Shown here: in pieces, positions 63,300 through 64,000 of the stretch
How the letters are laid out: the number at the start of each line of letters is the position of its first letter
Numbering within the stretch: position 1 is the stretch's first letter
Assembly: GCF_017104715.1 (NCBI RefSeq)
Contig: NZ_JAAGPI010000013.1
Span: 62,001 to 126,000, forward strand
Length of the DNA: 64,000 nt
Reading direction: 5' to 3'
From: Burkholderia sp. Ac-20365
GTDB taxonomy: Bacteria; Pseudomonadota; Gammaproteobacteria; Burkholderiales; Burkholderiaceae
The notes under the pieces: generated by a model
Told to the model about the DNA's origin: nothing
The model's input: only the letters and a program-made list of their open reading frames with translations
The model's database searches: none
Made by a program: the position numbers and the translations under genes

Positions 63300-63926
63300 T
63301 TGAGGCTGCGGACCCTATTTGCCACAACGGCATCGATCGCTTGCTGCGGATGCTTGCATTCACCACCGAGCTATCCGGGCGCAGGTGGCAAGAACCTTGA
63401 ACCTGCGTATTACGCATCAAGTTCATGTCCAGATCTCAGCGGAAAATATGAGGGACGTGGATCGCTGGTGGACGGGGATCCCGCTGCCAGGCAGGCACAG
63501 CAGAGCTTGCGTATCGATTATGCCTTTCCTTTCAGGGATGATCTGGAGGCGGGCGAAATGCAGGCGGCAGAAAAGGGTAGATCTCCGCAGTCCGGATCCA
63601 TCGCCTGGAACAATCGAAGGGCGACTGTGACGCTTGCCTTTGCTACCGGACAGCCTGTCGAGTTCACCTCCTCTATGGAGGACAAAGATCGATTCGTGTG
63701 CACGGGTCGAAACGGAAGAATTGTATGGGGTGGCGCCAGTGGAACGGGGCGTTCGGAGTTTGGCCCGAACAGTACAGACTCATCGGCTGCGCTTTACCTC
63801 GACGAGCATGGCGACCTGATGGTTGAGGACCATATGCAAGTTCACATGAGTATGCTGTTTGGCGCAATCCCGACGGGAACGGCAAAGCATTACTCGATCT
63901 ATAGATTTAAACGCATATCGGACTGA
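63300..63926 (+). CDS. Small predicted lipoprotein, unknown family
   Basis: 208-residue lipoprotein; lipobox at SIACCGC near residue 17. The TTG start at 63300 has AAAGGA 7 bases upstream. Mature features: CPDLSGKYEGRGSLVDGD near the start, then beta-rich segments (NNRRATVTLAFATGQPVEFT, RFVCTGRNGRIVWGGASGTG). No family recognised. Lies at the right edge of the window; nothing further is seen after its stop. Confidence 0.65.
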   Translation: MRLRTLFATTASIACCGCLHSPPSYPGAGGKNLEPAYYASSSCPDLSGKYEGRGSLVDGDPAARQAQQSLRIDYAFPFRDDLEAGEMQAAEKGRSPQSGSIAWNNRRATVTLAFATGQPVEFTSSMEDKDRFVCTGRNGRIVWGGASGTGRSEFGPNSTDSSAALYLDEHGDLMVEDHMQVHMSMLFGAIPTGTAKHYSIYRFKRISD

Positions 63927-64000
63927 CCGGCGCAATTTGCGGCTACTATTCCAACTGCTTGTAAGATGGAAACGCCGAGAATTTCTTGTATTCATTTGTC

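Noticed and set aside
1..64000. CRISPR arrays, insertion sequences, prophage or tRNA genes
   Set aside because: No regularly spaced repeats, transposase or integrase motifs, or cloverleaf-like sequences were found on reading both strands.

Overview
The window is GC-rich bacterial chromosome with dense genes on both strands. Gene families and protein style point to the Burkholderiaceae, most likely Paraburkholderia or Caballeronia: a DUF4148 secreted protein, CIO-type cytochrome bd, a RimJ-type acetyltransferase, paired LysR/SDR units, a GlxA-type regulator and a VgrG island. This is inference from protein families, since no rRNA or tRNA is present. I found no CRISPR array, insertion sequence, tRNA or replication origin.

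Layout. (1) 1-9.5 kb, all minus strand: ClpG/ClpK-type disaggregase, FdhF/YdeP-like molybdopterin oxidoreductase, cyanide-insensitive quinol oxidase CydAB, a bestrophin-type channel and the start of moaA. (2) 10-18.9 kb: small stress, envelope and housekeeping genes separated by long non-coding gaps: host-attachment protein, DUF4148, PAP2 phosphatase, YWTD propeller, a repeat-bearing secreted peptide, Nudix, CHAD, SnoaL, GNAT and a lipoprotein with a cNMP-binding-like fold. (3) 19-26.4 kb: two SDRs divergent from a LysR regulator, a truncated VOC gene, then a periplasmic redox group (cytochrome b, sulfite-oxidase-type molybdoenzyme, DUF5666-like protein, YVTN propeller) ending against nhaR. 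(4) 26.5-28.1 kb: CBS-pair protein and Tim44-like membrane protein.

(5) 28.3-38.4 kb is one co-directional catabolic operon: GntR/FCD regulator, SDR, BKACE beta-keto acid cleavage enzyme, lactonase-type metallo-hydrolase, ribose-type ABC transporter whose two permeases are fused into one polypeptide, an L-gulonate/carnitine-dehydrogenase-like gene broken by one in-frame TAA, and an SMP-30 lactonase. Together they suggest uptake of a sugar-acid or lactone, ring opening, oxidation to a 3-keto acid and cleavage with acetyl-CoA.

(6) 38.5-42.3 kb: an AraC-family regulator convergent with a 950-residue fusion of a BenC-type 2Fe-2S/FAD reductase, an FCD ligand-binding domain and a cytochrome P450. 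(7) 42.6-44.2 kb: a cysteinyl-tRNA synthetase preceded by what looks like a classical transcription attenuator, namely a short reading frame with tandem Cys codons, a possible antiterminator and an intrinsic terminator. (8) 44.9-52.9 kb: a type VI secretion island with vgrG, a GH19-type cell-wall hydrolase effector, an abutting exported probable immunity gene, and two exported paralogues that share a CDPPSAAN motif and SH3-like C-termini. (9) 53-64 kb: RhlE-type helicase, asparaginase, GlxA-type regulator, Leu/Ile/Val-type binding protein, ABC-F ATPase, RidA protein, a P-loop kinase-like protein and two lipoproteins.

The strongest candidates for something undescribed are the reductase-FCD-P450 fusion, the Cys-codon attenuator before cysS, and the T6SS-linked exported CDPPSAAN family.
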